Assembly (NCBI GenBank): GCA_008711295.1
Contig: VUYV01000015.1
Location: 4,658,050 to 4,722,049 of the forward strand
Direction of reading: 5' to 3'
DNA: 64,000 bases
Source of the DNA: Anarhynchus alexandrinus
Lineage: Eukaryota > Chordata > Aves > Charadriiformes > Charadriidae
A model generated the notes under the pieces. The model saw only the letters and a program-made list of their open reading frames with translations, made no database searches and had not been told where the DNA came from. Shown one piece after another: positions 49,051 through 61,030 of the stretch. Position numbers and translations under genes: made by a program. Within the stretch, counting starts at the first letter, position 1. Every line of letters begins with the position of its first letter.

Positions 49051-50899
49051 TTCCTAACTAGGCAAATTAAGAGTATTCATTTTGCGTAGTATAGTTAACA
49101 TCAGGGGTTTGGCGTTTTTTTTGCCTGTCACCGGAAAAGCATATTTTCATTAAAATGAAATAGCTTGGAAAATCATAGGATGGATACTAATAATTTCCTA
49201 AACTTGTCACTCATTTAGCACTGATTCCTGTTATGGTACACCCAATAGGCCATCTCAGAGGCTTGGGACCAGATTCTTCCACACGCAGGAAGTGTATAGC
49301 CTGCACGTGAGTCATGCAGTGTGTCTAATCCAAAGAGGACAGGAGTCTGCTAGACATCCTAGGTAACCTGTGCTTTAGCACAGCTGGAGGACCACATTTC
49401 AACCTCTTGCTGTAGCCTGAAATGTTGCTTTACAAAGACGTTGTCTTTGCCCCTGCTGGTGTGTGCGCTGGGAAGGGAGGAGGCTGGTCTTCTTTTGCTT
49501 CGGAAGCCAGCAAGAGCTACCAGATGCAGGGATATGCTCACTCAAAGGTTTCTTGTGTTTTGTTTTTTTTTTTTTTTTTAAATGCTGCTGGATGGAGTAG
49601 CAGCCAGGAACATCTGTGATGACAAGGGGTCATAGGATGAGTTAAGACGTGGTTGTGCGGGCTCCAATATATCTTGCTATGACTTCTTGCAAGCTGTGAA
49701 GAATAAAGGTTTTCGTTCAGTCTGGTAAGTTCAGATGAGCTTTGTTGTTCCATAACATACCCTGAGGATACTTTAGAATAAAAATGAAGAACCAGCATCT
49801 TCACCCATTACTGTTACCCAGCTAAACCAGGTTTACGCTCAGCTCTAGCAGTTGGACATAACCATAAAAGCATGCTATGAAGTAAGGAACGTCACTGGTT
49901 AAGAGAAATGCTTTAATTATCTTATCTACAGTGTTACAGAGGCCTTGGAGAGTCAGAGAATTTGGGAAGGCTGCTGCCCTAGAGGGAGGGTGTCAGTGAC
50001 ACACTGGTAACAGTAGCCAGATGAAAGGGCAGATCTTTCTCCATCTGTCCATTTGCTGCTGACCCCATTCAAATCTCATTTATTGTATACAATTAGTTTG
50101 CATTTGGTCTCTCTCTGAGCTGTGAGGCCGGACAATGATCTTCCTTGCTGCCTGCACACACACTGGAAAAGGGCCCTTGCTTTCAAAGACCACATGGCTC
50201 TCCCAGTGTGGTGGGTATTATTACGATTGTGAAGATCAAGGTAAAGAGGATGGCAGTCTCCGTCCTGTGTTGTCTGTAAAGTTTCCCTGTGCAAAGTTTT
50301 AATTGCCTTTCAGAGCAGACTCTTCAAGCAGCATTACTCTCAACTTGCACGTTTAACAAAGGAATTAACTCTTGCGTTGCAATCTCAGCTGTGATAAGGG
50401 GTGCTTAGTCTGAGCTGCCAAAGACAGTGATGGTGCTTACCACTGCTCACAATTTGTCCCAGTGTATGAGTATCAAAATTATTCTTTGCCTATTCAACAG
50501 ATTTCAAAGCTCTTTGTAAACTTACCCTCCAAGATGTCCTTGTGGTGCCCTGTGATTATCAGAAATCAGAATGAGATAGTATATGATTTATGTCACAGCA
50601 GTATTTCTTGGAACATGGACCGCAAGATCAAGGAACTCTAGTGTTATGGCTGTTATCGTCGCTTGCATTGCTGTAGCATATGTAGGCCATGGTCAAGCAT
50701 CACAATCTTACTGCTGCAGGTGATGCAAACCCAGAAGGGAAAATAGGTGGCTGTTGCCACAGATGACTTACAACCTAACTCTTAGATTTAACTAAATCTT
50801 CAGACTTACCTGACTGTAAGAGGAGACACAACAGATGGAGGCTGCAAACAGATGGAGAAGCACAAAGTAACACTGAGACAATCATGATAATTGTAATAG
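49051..50899. other. Gene-free unique DNA
   Basis: No gene recognised. A run of 17 T occurs at 49563-49579. The 49422-49619 frame runs into that tract and is not a gene. Confidence 0.55.
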
Positions 50900-51010
50900 G
50901 CAACATGCACAGCACACTAGGTACCTTGCCACTGCCATTACCCCGCTTTATCACCAGGGAAACAAAGGCATAGGAAAACAGACTGTGCAGGGCTGCAAAG
51001 GGCAGGACTC
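50900..51010 (-). repeat. Weak MIR-like remnant
   Basis: GGCAACATGCACAGCACACTAGGTACC, then ATTACCCCGCTTTATCACCA, then GGGAAACAAAGGCATAGG resemble the reverse MIR/L2 pattern 'cccattttacagatggggaaactgaggcacag'. By-eye only. Confidence 0.4.
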
Positions 51011-51023
51011 ACAATGCTTCATT

Positions 51024-51055
51024 TTAGATGTCTAGTCTTGTCTTTAGACATCTAA
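51024..51055. repeat. Perfect 11-bp inverted repeat
   Basis: TTAGATGTCTA (51024-51034) and TAGACATCTAA (51045-51055) are exact reverse complements around a 10-base loop. It could be a DNA-transposon or MIR-flank relic or chance. The stem is too short for a microRNA hairpin. Confidence 0.8.
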
Positions 51056-51477
51056 TAATGTGAGAGGTACCTGGCTCCCTACAAAACCAGTGGAAAGAGA
51101 CATGCAATTCTGGAGGTGTATTGATTTTTAACCCATCCTAGGGATGGGATAAAAGCACCTTCTGGAGATGCTTGTCTAGTCTGCAGATGGCACTGAGTAG
51201 TCAAGGTGGGCAAGGAGACAATTATTCCTGTCTAGATGTGTATTTTAAGGGCTAAATTTTAGCAAAACATATCCAGTCAAGTGGAAAAAAATTAGACTAC
51301 CAGCCACTAATACCTGGTCCTCTTCACTACGCTGCGTACAGGCACCTGAAAAACTGCTGGGGTGATTTGGAGTAAACCTTTCAAAATGGGGACAATAAAG
51401 CTAAGGAAAGAAATGCCACTTCCTAATACAAATCCTTCAGCCATTCCATGGGTAAAACAGATCGATAGAATTGAGGT

Positions 51478-51510
51478 ACACACACACACACACACACATA
51501 CACATATATC
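51478..51510. repeat. (CA)n microsatellite
   Basis: About 11 CA units ending in ACATACACATATAT. A typical potentially length-polymorphic dinucleotide repeat. Confidence 0.95.
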
Positions 51511-51560
51511 TTTCCAATTAAGAAGGAAAAATATAGAATCTGCTGGGTTGAACAGGAGCA

Positions 51561-51910
51561 CTAGTGAATTATCTAGTCCATCCTTTTGCCTGGGGCAAGA
51601 CTGATTTAATTATCTCTAACACTTCTCTGATGGATGAGTGTCAAACCTTCCCTTGACTATCTCCAATGAAGGTGATCTGACTACCTCCCTTGGGTGACTT
51701 GCTTCATTGCCTTAAATGTACTAATAGTTATGAAGTTTTCCATAACAGTCAACCTAAATATTCAGTGCTTCATCCAGAACCTATCACTCCTTTTTTTTGT
51801 TCTCACTGACTAATGAGGATAATTGGTTCCTCTCCTTTTTCAGGGACATGCCTTTATGTGTTTATGGACATTCATCATGACTCCCTTTAGTCTTTTCCTC
51901 TCCAGACAGG
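51561..51910 (-). mobile_element. Ancient CR1-type LINE fragment
   Basis: Reverse-oriented, strongly decayed old CR1. The plus strand reads GAATTATCTAGTCCATCC, then TCTCCAATGAAGGTGATCTG (usual 'tctccaatgatggtgattcca'), ACTACCTCCCTTGGGTGACTTG, GTTTTCCATAACAGTCAACC, TAATGAGGATAATTGGTTCC and CATGACTCCCTTTAGTCTTT, all in the expected reverse CR1 order. Same age class as the copy at 22110. Confidence 0.8.
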
Positions 51911-52784
51911 ACGTGCCTGGTTCTCTGAAACTTCAGTAGTAAGAAGCCTGAGGCAGAAAGATGAACGTGTTGTGAAAGGCAGAAATATGGGCATTTTTTA
52001 AGGTAACAAGGAAGACTGGGCATTTCGCATTGCCAGAGATTCAAGAACTGATTTCCGTAAATATGAGGGGTGGGAAGCTAAACCAGGAAATAAAATTGGT
52101 AAAACTGAAATGAGCTATAAAAGCAAAATATCTCCCATCTGTATGGGATACTGCATGAAGGGACCTACTAGAGTACAGCACAAACAGGTAGTTCTGTCAT
52201 TGCTCATACCCGTACGTATAAAGACAGGGCTCTGTTGCTCAACCTCATAAGCAGTAAGCTGAAGAGCAAAAGTGAATTCCCAAGCGTATGTTCCCAATAC
52301 GAATAAAGTTTGCATAGCTAAGACTGGTTGTTCTGTGACCCTTCCACCTGCTAGAATTTACACTGGCCTCTCCTCGTCTCTGATTTAATTTCAAAGAGCA
52401 GACAATGGGTTCTTCACAAAGAGGCATTTAAAAGGTTAAAAGGGGAGAAGAACACTAATAAAGCCTTCTTTGTATTTTATTCTGTCATGTGGGTTAGCTG
52501 TCCCCCAGCCTATTCAGTCTGAAATGGCATCAACGCTCCGTAGAGACCAATTCATCCTCCTGTTCCTGAAGTGCAAACAATTCATAGAATAAAACAGCAC
52601 CAGAAAGTGAGAGGAAAATCTCTGTGGGGCTGCCAAGAGTCTAGCTTCATGCAGTGAAATCGCCAGACTTCAAAACAGGAAGGAAGGGTGGTTAACTCAG
52701 ACCTCGATTGATGGTTAAGGCACTGGACATGGAATTCTCTCAGAGGTATTTAGAGGGCTTCTATTTCTACGGCACTGAGCTTGT
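51911..52784. other. Gene-free unique DNA
   Basis: No gene or repeat recognised. Overlapping 60-66-codon minus frames at 52115-52427 are unrecognised. Confidence 0.55.
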
Positions 52785-52865
52785 CACAGTCTTTATTGTG
52801 TTTATTTTCATAGCATCATTATTCCTGCTTTACGGACAGTGCATTTAGGCAAAGTGAGAGTGACA
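52785..52865 (-). repeat. Weak MIR-like remnant
   Basis: TTTTCATAGCATCATTATTCC, CTGCTTTACGGACAGTGCAT and TTAGGCAAAGTGAGAGTGAC resemble the reverse MIR layout 'tattattccctattttacagatgggaaactgaggcaaagagaggtgac'. It lies directly next to a CR1 tail. Confidence 0.4.
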
Positions 52866-52897
52866 CCAAAATTTTCAGAAGGACTTGTTCAGAATTC

Positions 52898-52990
52898 AAC
52901 TCCCCCTCATGGCAGAGGAGTTGGAACTAGATGATCTTTAAGGTCCTTTCCAACATAAACCATCCTATAATTCTATGATTTTATGATTTC
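52898..52990 (+). mobile_element. CR1 LINE 3' end
   Basis: About 93 bases of a plus-strand CR1 tail. GGCAGAGGAGTTGGAACTAG, ATGATCTTTAAGGTCCTTTC and CAACATAAACCATCCTATAATTC are followed by TATGATTTTATGATTTC. Extreme 5' truncation. Confidence 0.9.
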
Positions 52991-55084
52991 ACAAAGCTTT
53001 AGGTAATCAGAGGTACTTAGGGTCCCAAATACTCCCCAGAAGTAAGCTCTAGCCAGAAAAGCTCTGGAAAATCTTTCTACTGTAACTTGAATTATTACCA
53101 CTGTCTAAGACTCTCCTTTTAGCAAGCTTCCACTCCCACATCATCACCAGATGAAAGAAAAAGATGCTTACACCTCAGACATCCCCGTACAGCTTAGCTG
53201 AAACTACCAGCAAAGATTGGGATGGAACTGAAATGCTGTGAAAGCTGAACCATATCAGCGGATGTGTGACCACATACTCTTTCTGATCTCTCTGCAATGC
53301 TAGTTTCTTCCTATATTTGCTTGTTTAATGAACCTGAAAGCCAGACAGAAGAACATACTTCCAGAAGAGGATTTACAACTGATGATCTTATGCAGAGCAA
53401 TGCAATGGTTTGGCCAGGGGTGGATGGCTGTCTCAGATAAAGCTGAGCACCAAAACTCTGCTACTTTCTGTGGTAGGATCCCCTCCTTAGCCCAGTTTCT
53501 CTTCCCAAGTCTGGTAGTTTGAGGTTCTACTGATATGGGGCTAATACAGATGTAGCTCACGCAATGGCTAAGTATCTGTGTGAATATATTTCCAATTGTC
53601 ATAAATAGCATCTTACAAAGATGACAATTAAAGCAAGGTGCTCCTAATCCCTTATCAGCATCCCAGTCTCTATACTTACCTCGCCATGAGATCAGCAGTT
53701 GACCTCTATCCATACTTTTGCTTCCACAAGTAAAACTGCTGTTTTGCAGCAAGAGAGGCTGGGGAAAGCTAACAAAATGAATCCTCCACCTTATCAGAAA
53801 GCTATAAATGGCTGCTGGGAAGTCTTGAGAGATTACCCACTGGCTGGATATCACAGCTTCATACTGAAGAAGCGGCACTTGACTGTTGACATTTGTTATT
53901 AATGCTGAAGAGTAAAATGCCTGTGGTATTTTTATTTGGTATTTGTGTATCCCTAATGCCTCGTCTGCTGCATTCTGGGCTCTATCATGCTCTCACTGAC
54001 GTCAATAAGGGTCTTGCCAATAGATAGGAGGCTCCCCATTGGCTATTTCTGCAAACACTCTATGAATCTACTCTTATTTCTCAGGGCTTATCTGATTATG
54101 ATTGGGAAAATCATTTTCTTGAGTTGGCACTTGCAATGACCTGTCTTTATTGAGCATGAGTCATGAACAAAGTGTTGTTTCAGGTCTTGTCCTGCCTTAT
54201 AATGAAGGACATACAGTAGTGTTAATATCTTATTTTCTAAGACTTTTTTTTTTAATATATATTGGAGTACATGGAAGTTCTTTTGACAGTGCAGTCTGAT
54301 ACAGACTCTAGGGTCTTTCTTAGCTAGATCTTTTACCTAGGTGTCTTCCCACTCTCCCCCTGGAGAGGGAGGGAGGATGTGTCATTAAGACAAGTCACAC
54401 AGATTTTTTATTAAAAACACTTTCCACTGCTGTGATGTTTGCAAGCTTGAACAAGAACTTCAGCTAAAACATATGACCTGAATGAGTCACCATTAGGAAA
54501 AAATAACGGCTTGAAAATGGGAGAGAAGTTTTGAGACTCCGAAGACTTGTAAAATGGGTTTTTCTTTCTATAAAAGTGAGTTAAATGATGGGGAAAGGTG
54601 ACAGACGAATAGTTCTGCAGGCAGGTGTTCCTCTGCTAGTCCCCAAGCATGACTAGAAGGGGGAGCGGTTGCACATTTTTCCATAAGACTGTTTGATCTG
54701 AGGGCTTTCACCCTGTTCAGAAATGTTGGTGTCTGATAGTAGTTTACCTTCAGATGTAAGCTCATTTTTTGACTTCTTGCAGAGCAAGCATTTCAGTTGC
54801 TTGGTAGAAGCTTGGACAAAGAAGATACCAGTTTCTGTTCATAAAGGACAACAAATAGTTGGTAGGCATTTCAGTGAAAACTATGCAGATCCATGTTCAG
54901 TTGTGTCAACCCTTTTTAGGCTTTCCTTACAACGTCATAAATGGCAGTCAGATTTACAGGCTTCTTGGTGGCTTTTCATTGAAAGATTTACTTGATTACA
55001 GATAAGCAACCACTTTCAGAGGGGAAGAAGTGTTGTGGGATATAGAATACCATAACAGAGGAAGGAAAGAAACTCTCTGGCTAT
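52991..55084. other. Gene-free unique DNA, contains the window's longest open frame
   Basis: The 192-codon minus frame at 53300-53878 is the longest in the window. Its translation has no recognisable domain, signal peptide pattern or paralogue nearby, and a 64-codon plus frame overlaps it. I treat it as chance. At about 53988-54030 the phrase CTCTCACTGACGTCAATAAG GGTCTTGCCAATAG resembles a TCAATGGG-type amniote repeat (confidence about 0.35). Confidence 0.5.
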
Positions 55085-55215
55085 TAAAACATCAGTCTGA
55101 ACCCCAAATTATATAGGTTCAATTCTCAGATAATTAGCTCAGATTCCTCCTGTGATCTCGTTTCTTTGCTTCTCTCCCTCGTTGTTCATAATCTGTACAA
55201 TGAGAATTATAACTC
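55085..55215 (+). repeat. MIR-like SINE remnant, plus orientation
   Basis: GGTTCAATTCTCAGATAATT, then CTGTGATCTCGTTTCTTTGC, then CCCTCGTTGTTCATAATCTG and TACAATGAGAATTATAAC match the forward MIR order 'ggttcgaattctggctctgcc...ctctgtgcctcagtttccccatctgtaaaatgggaataata'. The only clear plus-oriented copy of this class here. Confidence 0.55.
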
Positions 55216-58171
55216 TTCTGATACCTTGGGAATTTGGATTGTAAGGAAGTCATATGTCACCGGCCGCAAAATGTACTGTGCTGAGCATTTTTTCTTGTAC
55301 TTAACACACCTGAATTTGTATGGCATCTCCATACACTTCATTGAGTAAACACTGTGGTATTTCATTGGATCAGTGAATAAACCAGCCTTCATTTTATCCT
55401 CACGGTTTCCACAGATTTTCTCAATCTCTTTTAAAAACCAGCCAGGTACAGTTTGGAGGTATTTAACACAGGCTCAGAACACCACCATTCACTCTCAAGC
55501 CATCTCAAAGCTCTCCCATACCTGCCAAAGCCTTAGTTCATGACTGTGTCTTAATAGAACATAATGAATACTTTTAAAAAAGTGTTCGCAGTGTCTCACG
55601 GATTCACGTACCCACAGATGAATAGGACTTCTGAACTTTCCTTTTTCCTCCAGAAATCTGCAGGCAAACTGAATGCCAAAGATCCCAGCTCAATCTGATC
55701 TTAATTGCCAGTGAACGTTAATGCTATACCTGAGCACCTTCAAATTGTGGAGAAGTTTATTTTTGACGCCAGCCCAACACCAGGACTCAGGTCTACCCTC
55801 GCAGCTATCTTGAATCATCAGCATCTCTGTCATTCTTGCAGCTACTGGAAACCCCTTTGATCTCTACGGCAATTCCGAGTTTGTCATTTTCCTACTTGCT
55901 CAGATGCTTTCCCATAATCTCTTTTCTAGATGTGTCAATCAGCAAGACAACCAACACAAAGTTTTTTGCCCTCCAAACCTATTTTAGTCTCTCTCACGCT
56001 TACTTATACTTGTGTATACAAACTAATTTAACATATCTGGGGGATTTCTGCTGAATGGATAGAACAACATATTTTTCTCTTTTTTTTCACTATCCAGCTT
56101 GCCCTTGTTTTTCCCCTTTGATGTGTAATAATGAGGTGGCACAGGGGAAATGTCTTTAATCAATTGCAGAAACTTATAGCACTATCAGGATTGCATGTAT
56201 CTCGAAACACTTTATCACTGTCTCTTTCCAGCGTTCATAATTCTGATGTATCTGGTGTACCAGTGTCATGTCATTCTATTACATTAAACAATCTAACATA
56301 ACAACTGAACGCAGTGAAATGATGAAATGCTGGCCTGCTTCAGAAAATATAAAAAGATAATACACTTGTTTTCATCTGGGAAAGCTGCTATTAGTTCATT
56401 CTGTGGTTTTACATGATTAGAGGCAGAGCTAGATAGGCAGGTAGACAGACAGACCAAACACGAGCACACTGTACTCAGGGAAATGCAGCTTGGGTTTCTC
56501 ATCATAGGTTGTCAATTGCAAACCTGAACAGAAGCAGAAAGTTTTCTTGTTCTTTTTAATTGCAAAAAACATGGGAGACCAGAAATACTTACTTTAGGTC
56601 TCTGTTTCTGGACCGGCTTGTATATTTGTATATTCATAATTTTAATATTCGTTCCAACAATAGTTGCTCCTTAAAGTCTTTAAACCTAACTTTCACTCAG
56701 ATTGGATACTTTTATTCGTACTGGATCGTTCCTTACTTTAGATATGTTCCCAATGAAAATGATTTTACTGCAGTCAAAAGTCCCACTATACCTCATTTGG
56801 CCACCTTGAGTTAGTTTTGACTTAGCTGCCCACGTAGCTCTACATGTCAGAGCTCAGCTGCACTACTGTCACAGTATTTATTTCCCCCCTTTTCCCTTCT
56901 CCAGCAAGGTTTACAGCCCACACCGAACTTTAAACTAGCACGGCTGCGTGGCTGTTGTACCTGATGGCCACTTTCAAGCTAGCCCAGAGCCACGTAACTG
57001 CCAGACGCATCTTTGTCTGCAGCGGAGACACGTAAAAATGGCTCAGGTGTAATTTAACACTCAGCAACATAAACTCTGTGTATGGGCAGATTCTAAGTGT
57101 GGATTTATATACAGTTATCCATCTACATAGTTGGCAGCGGTGAATCTAGAAAATTTTAGCAAATACCATCAGGCAGGGAAGAGGGCTGTACTATATGTGA
57201 TAAAGTTCTGTCAGGAGTTTATGTGTTCAGGGGGTATTTATCACCCACTCTGGTGACCGACTCCAGTATAGGCGTATGCTGAACCTAAGGTTGTTACTGA
57301 CAGCCTGGGAGAAATATCAATAGTAAAACAATATATATATACTATCCATGTAAAACTTTTATCTCTTTAATTGTTCACCTTCCTAATTCTTAGACTCCTA
57401 ATTGAACAGCTCCAGCTGTTGAGTCAAAAATCTCATCTGACCACGCTTTTTCATACACTCACACACCTTGTCCCTTCCCTGCCATGAAACACCTTAACCC
57501 AACAGCGGTCCGCAGTCATCTTCCTGTTATGCTGTATTTCCTCACTATGACTTGGTACGTGGTACCCTTTGTTGGTGTTGCCCTTGAAAAAGCACCTTGG
57601 AAGTACTAAGAGGATAAATGGAACTGTCCCAAGAAGGGGGAAAAGGTCTTTGGAGAAGCATGATTCCCCCTCTCCCCAGGATGTGTTTAGGATCTTCAAG
57701 ACATTTCCTAAGCTCTTCAAATTGAGAAAAATATATAATTAGTTTAGTTAATTAAAGAATTATCACTTATAGAATTAATAATCAAAGCCATTTATGGGTT
57801 AACAGCACTAGCTGAAATCATAACTTTGGGCATTTATCTCTGGGATGGTAGATACAGGGATTGCAATTATTGATGTTGTTCGGTTGTCAATTGCTTTCTT
57901 TACCATGAACTCCATTGTGGGATAAATAAGGTCAAGCAGACCAAGTGTCATGGACCCAAAATGTGAGTGACTAATGAAAGAACAGAGTTATTGATTCACA
58001 TTGGGAAGAAGTAATTTTTGTGTTAAAACCTTGGCATCCCCATTCCTCGAAAAGCCAGTTGCACTGAGTGTCATCCAAGATTGTCCGATATGCCACTGAG
58101 AGCACGCCAGATGCCAGTCACTCAGGGGACTAAATCTTTCCAAAAGAATATTTAATGATTTTATGGATTTA
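55216..58171. other. Gene-free unique DNA
   Basis: No gene recognised. A short (CAGA)-like tract at about 56437-56455 and an (AT)n patch at about 57330-57342 are the only simple repeats noticed. The largest frame, 89 codons (57451-57720, minus), is unrecognised. Confidence 0.5.
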
Positions 58172-58216
58172 ATTATATATATATAAAATATATAAATATA
58201 TATACATACATATACC
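58172..58216. repeat. AT-rich microsatellite
   Basis: TA/ATA repeats with TATACATACATATAC at the end, about 45 bases. Likely length-variable. Confidence 0.85.
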
Positions 58217-60529
58217 ATATAACAGATTTGTTGCATTAGTAGCAGCAACTAATTTCTAGCAATCTTATCTCTAGGTCATCTTTCATGTATATGTACATAC
58301 AATACCAATTACACTCCATAACACTTGAAATAGAAGCAGTAAATGTATGTGTAATTCATCAATGAAACGACACAGATTTTTCTAGTGATGCTTGACCCTA
58401 TATTTTTCTTTCCTCCTTCTGTTTCTATTGTGTTCATTCATCATGTTATAGATCCATTCAAATCATAAACTCTTGAGGGTAAGAGCTGTGTCCGTAATTT
58501 GTTTCTGAAGAACCCTGCGTACTATTATATACATAATAAAGAACAGCGCTTTTCCCCAAACTTGTGTAACCCCCAGTACAACCAAAACCAAGGTCATCCA
58601 CTTGGCTGAAACTGTGTCACTGAAGCACAGCAGCCAAGCTAAGAAGACTAAACCGACAAGTAGACTTGATACTCCAGCATGGGGGTGAGTAATACAGAAC
58701 CAAAGCTCTATAAGGGATCTAGTATTTTAATCACTTGTGCTCAGACACTAAACAACTCAGTAATATAATTCAACAGTAAATGTCTCACACCTATAAAAAT
58801 ATCAAAAAGCTTAAGCCCCACTGATTTCAGTGTCTATAAGAAGACAAACTATCTTGTGGATGGAGATCTACAACCAAAGGCTAGAAGCTTGATACTCTAA
58901 ACATGTTAAACTAATGGGTATTTGGTATAACAATCTGGTACACATCGGTGGAAAAGTCCCAGGTTTATTTTGATTTAATACCTTTGTGAGTGAGAGCAGA
59001 ACTAACATTGTTCACTTTGACCAATGATGGATCAAACAGGGAAGAAAAGGTATCTGTGTGCAGCTTTAGTACTTTCACACACATAACTCCCCTATCCTCA
59101 CACCAATTCCAACAGCTCACCACCCAAGGACTGCTCACCCTGAAATTTTCCAAAGGAAGGCTGGTGGCAAAGGATGAAAGGATGAGGCTCAAGAAAGCAC
59201 ATGGCAGAGGAGGACCTTCGCCATGGCTTTCTAAGGCCCCCTCAGGGTCTTTCTTAACCTCCTGTTAAGGAATACATCTCCTTCCATGTTGAGAAATCCT
59301 GCTCAGTAGTCTGGTTAGCCATTTTAAAATCAATTGTCACTTGTGAAACTGCTAATGAGTTTCCACCCTTCCACAAAAGCTCTTCCCTTGTAACTGTGGT
59401 AAGGTGAGGTGACTATGAGATGTCGGTATGGGATAGCTCTTCAAAGCTTTGGTATGAAGCACTGCAGCAAGAGCCTTCTCCTCCTCCATGTCCTGCTCAC
59501 ACCTTCCTTAAGCACCTGGGAGCTGGAGCAGGAGGGGAACAATTGGGACAGAACAGCGAAGAAAGTGGCTGAGGTTTATTTCCCAAAAAAAATAGTTGTT
59601 AAAAGCTACTCATTTTTTTGTCAGCATTTATCAGGCTTAGACAGAAGGCAACCTGAAGTGAAATGGCATCTTAAATCTTGTTACATCATTCTTGTCATAT
59701 GTATCTTGTCACACCATTCATTGAGTCTTCACATGGGTTAAATTAACAAGCAAACAGACAAATATTTAAAAAAAAAAAAAAAAAAAGAAGTTGTGAGCTG
59801 AAAATAGACTGTGTTAAAGCAATTATATTTTGTTTATGGTATCAAAATTTATTGCTAGCTACTGAGCTTCTTCAGCCCAACACCCTTCCCTTTGCCATCC
59901 CACGAAAAAAAGAATAGTAAAGACAGACAGACAGCTGTACCAAGAGGAGACAGACAGGAAGATATTATGTGCATCTTGATGTATGAGGTAGCAAAACTGC
60001 AGCAGTATACACACGCAACAGCTCTGGGTGAATATTAAAAACAATCGACTTTATGCACAACAAAGCCAGAAAAGATATTCATCAGATTTTCAGAATGGTC
60101 ACAGTGGCAATGAAAAGATCTCGTTTCCCAGATGTCTTTCTGGGACGACATTGCGTGCAGTGTTTTTCGCTATTAGCTGGTGCCTGATGTGATGAACCAG
60201 TTATGAACTCTCCATTCATCATCTAAGCTAAGAGAACACCTAGATGACTGGGTAATGAACAATATAGGATGGTGGGGTTCCCCCCGCCCTTCTCTCTTGC
60301 TCTTTCTCTGTGACTCATTTTCAGGATTTCTTGTCTGACCTTGTTGGACAAATTTTACAACTCCACCGTGGAAGGTTACAAGACATCAGGGCTTTTAATT
60401 CCAAGTGCAGCGTTTCCTCACCCCACCAAAGTTAGCTAGCAGTTCCAAGAAATAAATGACTTTTGCTGGGCTCTTAAATAATATGATTTGCATGCTTGAA
60501 ATGAGATCGCCAAAGTAATTGTAGAATAT
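58217..60529. other. Gene-free unique DNA
   Basis: No gene recognised. A 19-base poly-A run lies at 59768-59786, and a short CAGA-type repeat at 59922-59934. The 110-codon plus frame at 59409-59741 is unrecognised. Confidence 0.5.
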
Positions 60530-60830
60530 TGCTTGCCATTACAGTCATTAAAAACAGGCAGATGTAGGATCACTCTCATGGAAAACTTTCCTGCTGGGTT
60601 TTCATGGAGATAAGTGCACAAAATCCACTTCTGAAAAGATGTTGAATAGAATGAATTTGCCATTCACTGACTGTCTGATGATGATTTGCTTGTTAATTGA
60701 GAGTTTAGGCTTTAGAGAAACCTTAACAAATGTGATTGCTAAATTCTGGAGGTTGCCTCCCTCTTTGCAAGCGATGTTTACAGCTATAAATTCTTCTTTC
60801 ATTGTATGGCATTTTAGTAGAGATTTGTCA
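60530..60830. other. Candidate conserved non-coding segment
   Basis: Non-repetitive AT-rich segment with many regulatory-type words: TGCCATTACAGTCATTAAAA, GATGATTTGCTTGTTAATTGAG, AACAAATGTGATTGCTAAATTC and GATGTTTACAGCTATAAATTC. It has enhancer-like texture and no repeat family. A 98-codon open frame (60639-60935) overlaps but has no recognisable product. This is inference only. Confidence 0.25.
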
Positions 60831-60924
60831 GTGGGGAAATACAGTGTTACTCATTTTTATAGGGGGACTTTCAAAGGTATTTTCAACTTCATTGCATGGC
60901 AAGAACGTGTTAATTTAATTCATA

Positions 60925-61030
60925 AAGGTGCTTAACTCTATGCTTAAGCACGCGCTTAAATCTTAATGTCGTCTCAGTGATTTCAGCAAGTGATTAAACG
61001 TAAGCAGTGTTTTCCCAGCAAGCAGTGCCT
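60925..61030. repeat. Palindromic dispersed repeat, copy 3
   Basis: GGTGCTTAACTCTATGCTTA is followed by AGCACGCGCTTAAATC, then CTCAGTGATTTCAGCAAG and TGATTAAACGTAAGCA. This is a decayed version of a two-armed palindromic layout (gcttaac...gtgcttaagtc...ttcaatg...attaa...gtaagca) built from the same words as copies 1 and 2. It appears to retain parts of both arms. Confidence 0.55.

Noticed and set aside
53300..53878. 192-codon open frame as a protein-coding gene
   Set aside because: No recognisable domain, an overlapping frame on the other strand, and no splice or promoter context. The length is compatible with chance in 64 kb.
59768..59786. Poly-A run as a retroposed gene tail
   Set aside because: Upstream sequence has no recognisable coding remnant or polyadenylation signal at the right distance.
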